Below, piece after piece: positions 17,821 to 25,993 of a stretch of 64,000 nucleotides of DNA. The notes under the pieces are model-generated. The model made no database searches. It was given only the letters and a program-made list of their open reading frames with translations, and had not been told where the DNA came from. Position numbers and translations under genes: made by a program. The stretch spans positions 1-64,000 of the forward strand of contig CAKREY010000008.1 in NCBI GenBank assembly GCA_934318045.1, given 5' to 3'. The first letter of the stretch is position 1, and each line of letters opens with the position of its first letter. Source of the stretch: Coprococcus_C sp934318045 (GTDB taxonomy: Bacteria > Bacillota > Clostridia > Lachnospirales > Lachnospiraceae).

Positions 17821-18447
17821 ATGGAATGGCCGAATCCGGTAGGTAACACCTAATTCATCGCAGATTGCCTGGCATCTTGCCTCTTCTTCCCGCGTGATCG
17901 TCGTCTCTACGGTGCTTAAAACAACCTTTGGCACATACCGCTTCGCATCCTTCGCGAACTTCAGCATCGCCTCGAACGAACCGTCACCGAATTTGCTGCG
18001 CACGATCTCCTGATACCGCTTGGCATCCGGAGTGTTCAGGCTGATGGAGATCGTATCGATCAGTCCGGCAAATTTCGGTGTGATATCTTCGTTCCAGATC
18101 AGATCTCCGAGGCCGTTTGTATTGATACGGATCGGCTTATCATAATGTGCTTTCAGGTATTTTGCGACCGCGAGCAGTGCATCTAACCGTTCCGTCGGCT
18201 CACCAAATCCGCAGAATACAATCTCATCATACGGAGCAACATCCGTCTTCTCAAATTCCGCAATCACTTCGTCCACGCTCGGCTCGTGTTCGAGCCACAG
18301 AGGTGCATCATTTACCTCCGATACGTGGTCGCGTGTCTGCCGCTCGCAGAACGTGCATGCACACGGGCAGCGATTCGTCAGGTTCACATACAAACCGTTA
18401 TGCACTTTATATAATATCGTCATTGCTTTTCTTACTTCATTACTCAT
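17818..18447 (-). CDS. Radical SAM protein, TatD-nuclease-associated type (TIGR04038-like)
   Basis: An in-frame GTG at 18456 is possible, but ATG at 18447 follows AGGTGAG at better spacing and gives 209 residues. Near residue 20 is NRCPCACTFCERQ, the CxxxCxxC loop that holds the 4Fe-4S cluster of radical SAM enzymes. FCGFGEPTERLD and INTNGLG fit the SAM-binding strands. The size (about 210 residues, no SPASM domain) and sequence match the family often found next to TatD nucleases; here the neighbour is YhaM, whose 3' end overlaps it by 8 bp. Substrate unknown; a link to nucleic acid metabolism is inferred from both contexts. Confidence 0.8.
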   Translation of the reverse strand: MSNEVRKAMTILYKVHNGLYVNLTNRCPCACTFCERQTRDHVSEVNDAPLWLEHEPSVDEVIAEFEKTDVAPYDEIVFCGFGEPTERLDALLAVAKYLKAHYDKPIRINTNGLGDLIWNEDITPKFAGLIDTISISLNTPDAKRYQEIVRSKFGDGSFEAMLKFAKDAKRYVPKVVLSTVETTITREEEARCQAICDELGVTYRIRPFH

Positions 18448-19390
18448 TTTTCTCACCTGTCAATCTTACGTTACTTTCAAACATACGATTAAATCCAAGC
18501 CACTCGGTCTTATCCTCATTCTCCCGGATAATCTCAGTAAATGTCTGCAGCTTCGCATCCATATTGTCGGCATGTGCCAGGGCTAACGCCTCGATCAGCG
18601 CCGGTTTCTTCGGGGAACCATATTCCAGTTCGCCGTGATGTGCCAGGATGCAGTGTTTCAGTTCATTTGCAAGCTTCGGCGGGAATCCCGGAATCTCCCG
18701 GATTTTGTCCGATATCATCATCGTACCCATCACGATATGTCCAACCAGCTGTCCCTCGTCGGTATAATCATTCTGTGGGAAATCGGAGATCTCGTCGACC
18801 TTTCCGATATCATGGCAGATGGCTGCTGTCACGAGCAGATCGTGATTGATCACCGGGTAGTTCGCTGCGATATACTCGCAAAGTTTTGCAACCGACAGAG
18901 AATGCTCCAGCAAACCACCGATAAACCCGTGATGAATGGATTTCGCTGCAGAATGCTTCTTGAATTTCTCTGCAAATTCCTTGTCCTCAACAAAGAACAT
19001 CTCCAATAGCTTATGTAAATATTGATTTTTTACACCCTGCATCAGCCCCAGCAATTCCCGATACATCTCATCTATATTTTTGGTGGAACATGGCATATAA
19101 TCTGCAACTGCATATTCCCCTTCGTCTGCCACGCGCACGCGCTTGACATTTAATTGCAATGCACCATTGAAGCTTGTCACCTGCGCATCGATGTGGATAT
19201 AGTCCATCGGCTCGAAATGTGCGATTGCATTCGAAAGCTCCCAGATCTTCGCATCCACCGTGCCGGTTTTATCCTGAAGCTGCAAAGAGTAATAGGTCTT
19301 TCCAGCCTTTGTCTTCGCTACTACTTTATTTTTACAGAGATAGATTTCCGATACCATCTCTCCATCCCGCAATTCTTTGATATAATTCAT
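18440..19390 (-). CDS. yhaM: 3'-5' exoribonuclease YhaM family (OB-fold plus HD domain)
   Basis: 316 residues, the usual length for YhaM. Residues ~10-85 form an OB-fold nucleic acid-binding domain (TYYSLQLQDKTGTVDAKIW). Residues ~150-285 form the HD hydrolase domain with LLEHSLSVAKL, AAICHDIGKVDEI and LAHADNMDAK, which carry the metal ligands. The enzyme trims RNA (and in some species ssDNA) from the 3' end with Mn2+. Translational coupling to the radical SAM gene downstream is suggested by the 8-bp overlap. Start ATG with GGAGGAAGAAAGAGC upstream. Confidence 0.9.
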   Translation of the reverse strand: MNYIKELRDGEMVSEIYLCKNKVVAKTKAGKTYYSLQLQDKTGTVDAKIWELSNAIAHFEPMDYIHIDAQVTSFNGALQLNVKRVRVADEGEYAVADYMPCSTKNIDEMYRELLGLMQGVKNQYLHKLLEMFFVEDKEFAEKFKKHSAAKSIHHGFIGGLLEHSLSVAKLCEYIAANYPVINHDLLVTAAICHDIGKVDEISDFPQNDYTDEGQLVGHIVMGTMMISDKIREIPGFPPKLANELKHCILAHHGELEYGSPKKPALIEALALAHADNMDAKLQTFTEIIRENEDKTEWLGFNRMFESNVRLTGEKNE

Positions 19391-19462
19391 GCTCTTTCTT
19401 CCTCCTGCTTTGTCCTTTCCTATTTATAACACTTATATAGGCTTTTCGCAAGGGAGGCAAGA

Positions 19463-19480
19463 GGTAAATAGTTATTTACC
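19463..19480. promoter_or_regulatory. 18-bp perfect palindrome, possible operator
   Basis: GGTAAATA-GT-TATTTACC lies 2 bp before a putative -35 box at 19483. Position and symmetry suit a regulator site, but no cognate protein is known. Confidence 0.4.
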
Positions 19481-19482
19481 CC

Positions 19483-19512
19483 TTTACAAACTTCCCAAAT
19501 TCATGTTAGGAT
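19483..19512 (+). promoter_or_regulatory. Probable promoter for a small RNA
   Basis: TTTACA (19483-19488), 18 nt, TAGGAT (19507-19512). Transcription would begin near 19519, where no convincing reading frame follows but a run of hairpins does. Confidence 0.45.
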
Positions 19513-19518
19513 AAGCAT

Positions 19519-19639
19519 GTTGATGAAAAGCCTGTGCATACAGGGTATGGCGACCGGTTTCATCCGGTGGCATATTACTTGTCACTACGCTTCGCGTGAT
19601 GACAGGTGCGTGCATCGATCCGCACGCATTTCTTTTTTC
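19519..19639 (+). ncRNA. Candidate structured small RNA
   Basis: Four hairpins follow each other in about 100 nt: CCTGT/ACAGG (19531-19544), ACCGG/CCGGT (19553-19568), TGTCA-CTACGC/GCGTGA-TGACA (19580-19604) and TGCGTGC/GCACGCA (19607-19628), the last followed by TTTCTTTTTT as in an intrinsic terminator. A promoter-like sequence lies just upstream. I do not recognise an Rfam class. It could instead be a composite of short mobile repeats; the third hairpin recurs elsewhere in the window. Confidence 0.4.
19580..19628 (+). repeat. Short dispersed element, copy 1
   Basis: TGTCACTACGC-TT-CGCGTGATGACAG then a second hairpin TGCGTGC…GCACGCA. The core GCGTGATGACAG and following G/C-rich hairpin recur at 20972-21011 in the same orientation, and a related core at 25955. 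Copies 1 and 2 flank the Rpn gene. Confidence 0.6.
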
Positions 19640-19671
19640 ATTAAAATCCCAATTATTTTATGATGTATTGC

Positions 19672-19699
19672 TTGTTGTATCTGAATTATGTGGTAGAAT
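19672..19699 (+). promoter_or_regulatory. Probable promoter of the Rpn gene
   Basis: TTGTTG (19672-19677), 16 nt, and an extended -10 TGG-TAGAAT (19694-19699), giving a leader of roughly 110 nt before the Rpn start codon. Confidence 0.45.
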
Positions 19700-19814
19700 A
19701 ATGACATGGATAGAATGGTTGTTGGCGTCAGTTCCTTCTCACATGTGATTTCTATGCCTCTTATCCCACCTCATTCCAGATTGGACAGGCAAGGAAAAGG
19801 AGGAATCACTACAT

Positions 19815-20873
19815 ATGGGAAAACTTGACGACATGACAAAGGAATTGTACGAGGATAATCTCGTCTTTGCCGACACAATGAATGTGCTGTTCTTCGACGG
19901 AGAGCCGGTCATCCAGGCACAAAACCTGTCCCCGCTCGACGCAGCGGAGGAACATACCATCTTCGGGGATGGTACAGCAGACGAAGGTACAGACAAAATT
20001 GACAACAAATCTTCTGGCAACCAGAGAAGTCCGGAAGACAACTCCGCGGCATCTGCCAGTAACGCGCGCCAGAGGAATCATTCCCGGACGTTTTCCAATC
20101 AGAAGTACCGGGATGTGCTTCGCCTGCTCCAGACACAATATGGCAGTCTGGAAGTCCGGATTATCGTCGGGGCAGAACTCCAGTCGCATATCCATTATGC
20201 GATGCCAATCCGGAACTTCGAGTACGATGCGCTCAACTTGTCCAGACAATTATCTGCCAGGCAAAAATACAACCGGGATAACCATCTCTTAAAGCCTGGC
20301 GATGAATTTCTGTCCGGTGTGAAAAAAGGAGAAACATTCACCCCTGTTTTAACACTGGTTGTATATCTCGGAAAGAAAAAATGGGATGCCCCGGAAACAC
20401 TGCACGAGATGCTGAATTTAGAAGGTGTACCTGATATATTACGTGAGCGAATTCCGAATTATCAGATAACACTGCTCCAGCCGGGAAGCGTTACAAGCGA
20501 GCATCTGGCGCGTATGAAATCCCCACTCCGACATATACTTGGGGTAATCAAGGCTTCATCGAGCTGGCAGGATATGAACAATTATGTAGAGCAAAACAAG
20601 ACAGACCTGTCGCATTTAGATCCGCTTACGGCAGGTATCATAAGCGAGGCGTGTAACATGAATATACCAAAACAGGAATTGGAAAAGGAGGATGTCGATA
20701 TGTGTGAAGCACTGGTACAATTAAAGGAGATTGGCAGACAGGAAGGTCTGTCAGAGGGCAAAATCGAGGGTAAAGCTATCGCTTACCTTGAATTTGGTAA
20801 ATCCGACGAATGGATTATGGACCATCTCCAGATCTCTCAGGAGACGCTGGACGAGATACGGAGTAATCAGTAA
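19815..20873 (+). CDS. Rpn family recombination-promoting nuclease / PD-(D/E)XK transposase-like protein
   Basis: 352 residues; AGGAGG precedes the ATG at 19815. The N-terminal part (NLVFADTMNVLFFDGEPVI) and middle (LEVRIIVGAELQSHIHYAMP, PVLTLVVYLGKKKWDAP) match the Rpn/PDDEXK transposase-like family as I know it: E-L-Q-S corresponds to the (D/E)xK-region ENQ-type motif. Between residues ~48 and ~98 lies a hydrophilic Ser/Asp/Asn-rich insert not usual for the family. The C-terminus (GRQEGLSEGKIEGKAIA…) is the common charged helical tail. Family members cut DNA and are thought to promote RecA-independent recombination. The gene has its own terminator and is flanked by two copies of a short repeat. 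Confidence 0.8.
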   Translation: MGKLDDMTKELYEDNLVFADTMNVLFFDGEPVIQAQNLSPLDAAEEHTIFGDGTADEGTDKIDNKSSGNQRSPEDNSAASASNARQRNHSRTFSNQKYRDVLRLLQTQYGSLEVRIIVGAELQSHIHYAMPIRNFEYDALNLSRQLSARQKYNRDNHLLKPGDEFLSGVKKGETFTPVLTLVVYLGKKKWDAPETLHEMLNLEGVPDILRERIPNYQITLLQPGSVTSEHLARMKSPLRHILGVIKASSSWQDMNNYVEQNKTDLSHLDPLTAGIISEACNMNIPKQELEKEDVDMCEALVQLKEIGRQEGLSEGKIEGKAIAYLEFGKSDEWIMDHLQISQETLDEIRSNQ

Positions 20874-20930
20874 ATATCAAATTTTTATACTTTTCATAAT
20901 ATCAATGTAACATCTATATCGTAAAAGACC

Positions 20931-20970
20931 GAAGGTGTACTTCACTATCGAAGTACACCTTCCTCTTTTT
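20931..20970 (+). terminator. Terminator of the Rpn gene
   Basis: A perfect 13-bp stem (GAAGGTGTACTTC / GAAGTACACCTTC) with a 6-nt loop, then CTCTTTTT. Confidence 0.9.
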
Positions 20971-20971
20971 C

Positions 20972-21011
20972 TGTTACCACGCAAAGCGTGATGACAGATA
21001 TGCGCATCCGC
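20972..21011 (+). repeat. Short dispersed element, copy 2
   Basis: TGTTACCACGC-AAA-GCGTGATGACAG followed by a second hairpin with arms GCGC/GCGC around ATCC and then TTTTT. Similar to copy 1 upstream of the Rpn gene and in the same orientation; ends just before the stop codon of the LRR-ChW gene on the other strand, for which it may act as spacer. Confidence 0.6.
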
Positions 21012-21016
21012 GCTTT

Positions 21017-23041
21017 TTACTTCTTGATATAAGCTTTCGCATTGACTGACTGGATGTTTCCGTAGTTTGCAGCCGGAGCTGATCCTCCCTTTGGTACCAG
21101 CACGATCTGGATACCTTCGAGACGCTTCGCAAGTCCCGCGGTTCCGGATTCTTCTCCGTTTTTTGCCCAGCCAAGCCAGCCGAACGACTGTGCATGGACG
21201 CGGTAGTAGACGTCATACTTTTCTGCCATCTCACCGTAGAGCCTGATCTGGATTGCTTCGAGACGTTTCGCTTCACCGGATGTTCCGCTCATCGCTCCGT
21301 CCTTCTTCCACTGCTGCTCCCATCCGTTTTTCTGGATATGGGTACGGTACTCGATACCGCCGGCATACTGTGCATTGGAAAGCTTGATATTGATGCCTTC
21401 AAGTCTCTTTGCCTTGCCGCTTGTTCCGCTCATCGTACCGTTCAATACCCAGTTCTGCCAGCCGAAACTCTGGACATGTGTCTTATACATGATGTTTGTT
21501 CCATTTGCATCTCCCGGAATCACGACGTCTCCGGCAATTGAGGATACATATGGCTTACCGCTGTTTGCATTTGATGTCACATTGACACCTGCATAAGAAA
21601 GTCCCGGTGCCGGGTCACCACGCTTTACAACAACGATCTGGATACCCTCGAGTCTCTTTGCCTGTCCGGCTGTACCTGCACACGCACCATTCTTCGCCCA
21701 GCCGAGCCAGCCATAAGACTGTGCATGCACACGATAATATACATCGTATTTATCCTTATCCTTGCCTGTCAGCTGAATCTTGATTGCTTCGAGCCGCTTT
21801 GCCTCTGCCTGGGTTCCGTTCATCTCGCCATTTGATGACCAAGGTAACCATCCATACGTCTGACAGTGCGTTGTGTACTGGATTCCAAGATTTTTATTTC
21901 CTTCTACCTTGATCTCGATACCTTCAAGACGTTTGAACTGCCCGCTTGTTCCGCTCATCGTACCGTTTGTAACAAATCCCTGCCAGCCGTCTTTCTGGAC
22001 GTGGGTGCGGTAGGAGGTGGTAATATCCGGTGTCGCTCCCGGATTTTCGGTGTTCCCTGTGTTTGATTTATTTGCAACATCTATAAATTCATAATGATTT
22101 GTCTTTGCATATGTCTCCGCATACGAGCCTAGTGTGCCGTAAATTGTTTTTAGAGCAGAGCCTTCAAATGCATAATCTTCAATATGTGTTACACTCGACG
22201 GTATCTCGATACTTGTCAAGCCACTACAATAAAAAGCAAGCGGTCCAATACTCGTTACCCCCGATGGAAGCTTAATGCTTGTCAAGCTACTACATCCACA
22301 AAATGCATTGTAATCAATAATCGTTACACTCGATGGTATCTCGATACTTGTCAAGCTACTACAGTTATAAAATGTACCATCTCCAATGCTTGTTACACCC
22401 AATGGAAGCTTAATGCTTGTCAAACCACTACAGTCATTAAATGCACCCGGTCCAACACTCGTTACACCCGACGGTATCTCAATGCTCGTCAAGCAGCTAC
22501 ATCCACAAAATGCAGCTGCTCCAATACTCGTTACACTTGATGGAATTTTTGTATTCTTACATCCTTGAATCAATGTATTAGTCTTTGTTTCTATGATTGC
22601 ATTACAGCCATCATCACTATTATATATAGCATTTTGGGGTGCTACAACAATACTTTCTAGATTTTCACACCAAGAAAATGACTGCGATCCAATACGCGTT
22701 ACACTCGACGGTATCTCGATACTTGTCAAGCTACTACATCCCTGGAATCCATCGTCTCCAATACCTGTACATTTCTCCGGAATCTTTACATCTCCACCTT
22801 TACCAACATATTTTACAATCGTGGTTCCATACCACACAAATCCATCCGCATCCGCTTTGCTTTCATCATAAACAGCTTCCTGGGTCTCGTCCAAAGCTTC
22901 TGTATCTGTTTCCGTCGCATTCGCAGTTACCACTTCTTCCGGTTCTGCCGCCGATACCGTCCCTGCCGGAACGTTTACCAGCAAGCTTACACCCATGCAT
23001 GCCGCCAGAGCAAAGCCTGCAAATCTTTTTGTTCTTCTCAT
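21017..23041 (-). CDS. Secreted BspA-type LRR protein with ChW repeats
   Basis: The open frame extends to 23098, but the ATG at 23041 follows AAGGAGG at 6 nt and begins a signal peptide (MRRTKRFAGFALAACMGVSL…VSA), giving 674 residues. Residues ~85-310 hold about eight LRR_5 units of 23 residues (SSLTSIEIPSSVTSIG…AF). Residues ~335-655 hold six clostridial hydrophobic-W (ChW) repeats, recognisable by GWQGFVTNG-, GWLGWAKNG-type sequences followed by GTSGQAKRLEGIQI. ChW modules are linked to surface binding and degradation of polymers or host contact. No anchor motif is visible, so ChW repeats may hold it to the envelope. Its promoter region overlaps the palindromes beside the divergent XRE gene. 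Confidence 0.85.
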   Translation of the reverse strand: MRRTKRFAGFALAACMGVSLLVNVPAGTVSAAEPEEVVTANATETDTEALDETQEAVYDESKADADGFVWYGTTIVKYVGKGGDVKIPEKCTGIGDDGFQGCSSLTSIEIPSSVTRIGSQSFSWCENLESIVVAPQNAIYNSDDGCNAIIETKTNTLIQGCKNTKIPSSVTSIGAAAFCGCSCLTSIEIPSGVTSVGPGAFNDCSGLTSIKLPLGVTSIGDGTFYNCSSLTSIEIPSSVTIIDYNAFCGCSSLTSIKLPSGVTSIGPLAFYCSGLTSIEIPSSVTHIEDYAFEGSALKTIYGTLGSYAETYAKTNHYEFIDVANKSNTGNTENPGATPDITTSYRTHVQKDGWQGFVTNGTMSGTSGQFKRLEGIEIKVEGNKNLGIQYTTHCQTYGWLPWSSNGEMNGTQAEAKRLEAIKIQLTGKDKDKYDVYYRVHAQSYGWLGWAKNGACAGTAGQAKRLEGIQIVVVKRGDPAPGLSYAGVNVTSNANSGKPYVSSIAGDVVIPGDANGTNIMYKTHVQSFGWQNWVLNGTMSGTSGKAKRLEGINIKLSNAQYAGGIEYRTHIQKNGWEQQWKKDGAMSGTSGEAKRLEAIQIRLYGEMAEKYDVYYRVHAQSFGWLGWAKNGEESGTAGLAKRLEGIQIVLVPKGGSAPAANYGNIQSVNAKAYIKK
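22190..22570 (-). repeat. DNA repeats coding LRR units
   Basis: Near-identical ~69-bp units coding (S)LTSIEIPSSVTSIG follow one another, for example around 22260, 22330, 22400 and 22470. The high DNA identity means the array can gain or lose units by slippage or recombination. Confidence 0.7.
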
Positions 23042-23098
23042 ACGTTTCCTCCTTCTGCTCTCCATATACATGTTTTCTTCTTTCCCTGTATATAACAA

Positions 23099-23118
23099 TT
23101 AGTAAAAATATTTACTAA
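23099..23118. promoter_or_regulatory. Operator-like palindrome 1 (TTAGTA-N8-TACTAA)
   Basis: TTAGTA-AAAATATT-TACTAA is a 20-bp perfect palindrome. On the minus strand it overlaps the -35 to -10 spacer of a possible LRR-ChW promoter (TTAGTA, 17 nt, TTATAT). Likely bound by the adjacent XRE protein. Confidence 0.6.
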
Positions 23119-23123
23119 TACGG

Positions 23124-23143
23124 ATAGTACATTTCTTTACTAT
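23124..23143. promoter_or_regulatory. Operator-like palindrome 2 (ATAGTA-N8-TACTAT)
   Basis: ATAGTA-CATTTCTT-TACTAT has the same half-site core and the same 8-bp centre as palindromes 1 and 3, and lies where the XRE gene promoter should be. Confidence 0.55.
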
Positions 23144-23168
23144 GCTATTGTATAAACAAGGTGAAATT

Positions 23169-23384
23169 ATGGATAATAAAAAATATGTTGAACGAATCAA
23201 AAATTTAAGAGAGGATCATGATTACACGCAGGAATATGTCGCCAACTATCTTGGCACATCCCAGACAATGTACGCTCGCTATGAGCGCGGTGCCAACGAA
23301 TTACCAATCCGCCATCTTCTATCCCTGTGCCAATTGTATCATGTTTCCTCCGACTATATACTTGGACTGAGCAATAAACTCTAA
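23169..23384 (+). CDS. Small XRE-type helix-turn-helix regulator
   Basis: An upstream in-frame ATG exists at 23142, but the one at 23169 follows AAGGTGA and gives 71 residues beginning MDNKKYVERIKNLREDH. Nearly the whole protein is the Cro/C1 helix-turn-helix (YTQEYVANYLGTSQTMYARYERG) with a short tail (SSDYILGLSNKL). Such single-domain proteins usually act as dimers on palindromes. Three matching TWAGTA-N8-TACTWA palindromes surround the gene, suggesting self-control and control of the divergent LRR-ChW gene and perhaps mutS2. Confidence 0.85.
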   Translation: MDNKKYVERIKNLREDHDYTQEYVANYLGTSQTMYARYERGANELPIRHLLSLCQLYHVSSDYILGLSNKL

Positions 23385-23418
23385 GTCCTTGTTTTGAACC
23401 GTCCATCTGTTTTTAATT

Positions 23419-23438
23419 TTAGTAAATATATGTACTAA
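23419..23438. promoter_or_regulatory. Operator-like palindrome 3 (TTAGTA-N8-TACTAA)
   Basis: TTAGTA-AATATATG-TACTAA has the same half-sites and spacing as palindrome 1. It lies between the XRE gene and the mutS2 promoter, 15 bp before its -35 box. Confidence 0.6.
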
Positions 23439-23453
23439 AGTCAAGTCGATTTC

Positions 23454-23482
23454 TTGTAAGTATTCTAAATATATGCTATCTT
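23454..23482 (+). promoter_or_regulatory. Probable mutS2 promoter
   Basis: TTGTAA (23454-23459), 17 nt, TATCTT (23477-23482), about 35 nt before the mutS2 start. Confidence 0.45.
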
Positions 23483-23516
23483 AATTTTATACTATCTTTA
23501 TATAAAGGAACAAACT

Positions 23517-25952
23517 ATGAACAAACGAAGTTTACGAATACTCGAATTCAATAAAATATTGTCAATGGTAACAGAATACGCGACATCGCCTATGGCGAAG
23601 CGGCGCATCGACCGCATGAAACCACAGCGTGATATCGACGTTATCCGCAAATTACAGGAAGAAACAAACGACGCATTAAACCGCTTGAACCACCACGGAA
23701 ATATCAGCTTTTCCGGGTTGCGCGATATCGGTGCCTCCATCAAACGCCTGGAGGTTCAGGGTACACTCACTTCACAGGAGCTGCTTGACATCGCAGCTGT
23801 TCTGCAGGTTGCAAAAGCTGCCAAACAGTACGGGGACGGTTCCGATCTGACCGAGGCTCTCGCCAGCCGCAACCAGGAACCGGTGTCACAGACAACCAAC
23901 GATTCCCTGACCGAACGTTTCAATATGCTGCTGCCACTCGAGCATATCGCATCTGAAATCACGCGTTGTATCTTATCCGAAAATGAATACGCGGACGATG
24001 CAAGCTCCGGCTTAAAAAATATCAGACGTGAAATTCGTCTGACCAACGATAAGCTCCATCAGCAACTCGACAAAATCATCAAAAGCGACGCAAACCGTGA
24101 CCAGCTGCAGGATTCGCTTATCACAATGCGAAACGGCAGATACTGTATTCCGGTCAAGCAGGAATACCGCTCGAAATTCCCGGGCATGATCCACGACCAA
24201 TCCTCGACCGGCTCTACCCTCTTCATCGAGCCAATGGCTGTCGTGAATCTGAACAACCAGATCAAGGAGCTCGCGAACGAGGAATTATTAGAGATTGAGA
24301 AAATACTGGAGAATTTAAGTGCGCAGGCAGCAACGTATGTCTCTGACATCGCCTATGATCTGGAATTACTGACCGATCTGGACTTTATATTTGCAAAAGC
24401 GAAATTCGCCCGCGCAACAAACAGCACACGTCCGATTTTCAACACCGACGGTATCATCGACATCCGGCAGGGACGCCATCCATTGCTGGAGAAGCACTCG
24501 GTTGTACCGGTCGATATCCGGCTTGGGGAAGCCTACAACCTGCTCATTATCACAGGTCCGAATACCGGTGGTAAGACTGTATCCTTAAAGACGCTCGGGC
24601 TTTTTTCTCTCATGGGGCAGGCTGGTCTGCATATCCCGGCGATGGAGGAATCCCGTCTGGCTGTCTTTGACGATATCTTCGCGGATATCGGTGACGAGCA
24701 GAGCATCGAACAAAACTTATCGACGTTCTCCTCTCACATGAGCAACATCGTCTATATCGTGCAGCATGCGACACCGAACACGCTATGCCTGTTTGACGAG
24801 CCGGGCGGCGGAACCGATCCGGTCGAGGGTGCGGCACTCGCGGTCTCCATCTTAAATTATCTGAAAAGCATGGGCGCCCGCTGCATGGCAACGACACATT
24901 ACAGCGAACTGAAAACCTATGCGCTTTCTACCGATGGGGTAGAAAATGCATCCTGCGAATTTGATGTGGCAACGCTCCGTCCGACCTATAAACTGACGAT
25001 TGGAATCCCCGGCAAGTCGAATGCATTTGCCATCGCAAGCAAGCTTGGCCTGCCGGATTATATCATCGACTCCGCAAAGGAACAGATTGACAGCGATGCC
25101 ATCGACATGGAGACATTGCTTGCAGATCTAGAGAAAAGCAAGCGATCCATGGAAGAGGATGAAAAGGCGATTGAAGCATACAAAAAAGAGATTGAAGATC
25201 TGAAAGAATCACTGAAAACGAAAGAAGAAAACCTCGATACAAAGAAAGCAGAAATCCTGAAGAAAGCGCGGGAAGAAGCCAGAGATATCATCGAGGAAGC
25301 CAAGGAAACCGCAGACCAGGCGATTCGTGATTACAACAAATGGCGCAGCAATCCAAACAAAGCTGACATGCGTACCATGGAAGAAAAGCGAAGCAGCCTC
25401 CGGAACAAAATCAAAGATTACGAAAAGTCCGGTGCAAAAGAGACGAAGAAACAGACCTCAAACCACAAAGCATCTGACTTCCATATCGGGGATACCGTGC
25501 AGGTTTTGAGCATGGGCACACGTGGCACGATCACGAAACTGCCGGACAACAAAGGCATTGCCGGCGTGCAGATGGGCATCTTAAACTCCATGCTGCCGAT
25601 CTCCGATCTGCTGATCATCCCGGAAAGTACCGTCTCCGTCAATGGCGAAAAGCAGAAATATACAGGGCGGCGTGCCGGCGGCGACCATACATCCGTCAGC
25701 AAATCCATGACATTTTCTCCGGAACTGAACGTCATGGGAAAAACCGTGGACGAAGCATGTTTTGAGATAGACAAATATCTCGATGATGCTGTATTGGCAC
25801 ACATTTCCCGTGTCACAATCATCCATGGCAAGGGTACCGGTGCTTTGCGAAAAGGCATCTGGGCTTATTTGAAGAAGCATCCGCTCGTGCAGTCCTACCG
25901 CTCCGGCGAATTCGGCGAAGGGGAATACGGCGTCACAATCGTAGATTTGTAG
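23517..25952 (+). CDS. mutS2: MutS2 family ATPase/endonuclease
   Basis: 811 residues, normal for MutS2. It has no mismatch-recognition domain. Core and clamp helices fill residues 1-320; the ATPase follows with Walker A GPNTGGKT (Lys353), Walker B LFDEPGGGTDPVEG and signature region DEQSIEQNLSTFSSHM. Residues ~510-640 are a long coiled coil; ~655-710 a KOW-like beta segment; ~735-811 the Smr domain with HGKGTGALRKGI. MutS2 acts on branched DNA and, in Bacillus, on collided ribosomes. AAAGGAAC precedes the ATG at normal distance. A palindrome matching the XRE operators lies upstream. Confidence 0.95.
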   Translation: MNKRSLRILEFNKILSMVTEYATSPMAKRRIDRMKPQRDIDVIRKLQEETNDALNRLNHHGNISFSGLRDIGASIKRLEVQGTLTSQELLDIAAVLQVAKAAKQYGDGSDLTEALASRNQEPVSQTTNDSLTERFNMLLPLEHIASEITRCILSENEYADDASSGLKNIRREIRLTNDKLHQQLDKIIKSDANRDQLQDSLITMRNGRYCIPVKQEYRSKFPGMIHDQSSTGSTLFIEPMAVVNLNNQIKELANEELLEIEKILENLSAQAATYVSDIAYDLELLTDLDFIFAKAKFARATNSTRPIFNTDGIIDIRQGRHPLLEKHSVVPVDIRLGEAYNLLIITGPNTGGKTVSLKTLGLFSLMGQAGLHIPAMEESRLAVFDDIFADIGDEQSIEQNLSTFSSHMSNIVYIVQHATPNTLCLFDEPGGGTDPVEGAALAVSILNYLKSMGARCMATTHYSELKTYALSTDGVENASCEFDVATLRPTYKLTIGIPGKSNAFAIASKLGLPDYIIDSAKEQIDSDAIDMETLLADLEKSKRSMEEDEKAIEAYKKEIEDLKESLKTKEENLDTKKAEILKKAREEARDIIEEAKETADQAIRDYNKWRSNPNKADMRTMEEKRSSLRNKIKDYEKSGAKETKKQTSNHKASDFHIGDTVQVLSMGTRGTITKLPDNKGIAGVQMGILNSMLPISDLLIIPESTVSVNGEKQKYTGRRAGGDHTSVSKSMTFSPELNVMGKTVDEACFEIDKYLDDAVLAHISRVTIIHGKGTGALRKGIWAYLKKHPLVQSYRSGEFGEGEYGVTIVDL

Positions 25953-25953
25953 A

Positions 25954-25975
25954 GCATCACGCTATCACGTGATGA
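25954..25975. repeat. Short dispersed element, copy 3 (partial)
   Basis: CATCACG-CTATCA-CGTGATG followed by ACAG shares CGTGATGACAG with copies 1 and 2, without the second hairpin. It fills the 41-bp gap between mutS2 and the response regulator gene. Confidence 0.45.
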
Positions 25976-25993
25976 CAGGAAACAGGAGGGTTT

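Noticed and set aside
22184..22790. CRISPR-like repeat array
   Set aside because: Repeats are in frame within LRR-coding sequence, lack spacers of constant unique sequence, and explain themselves as protein repeats.
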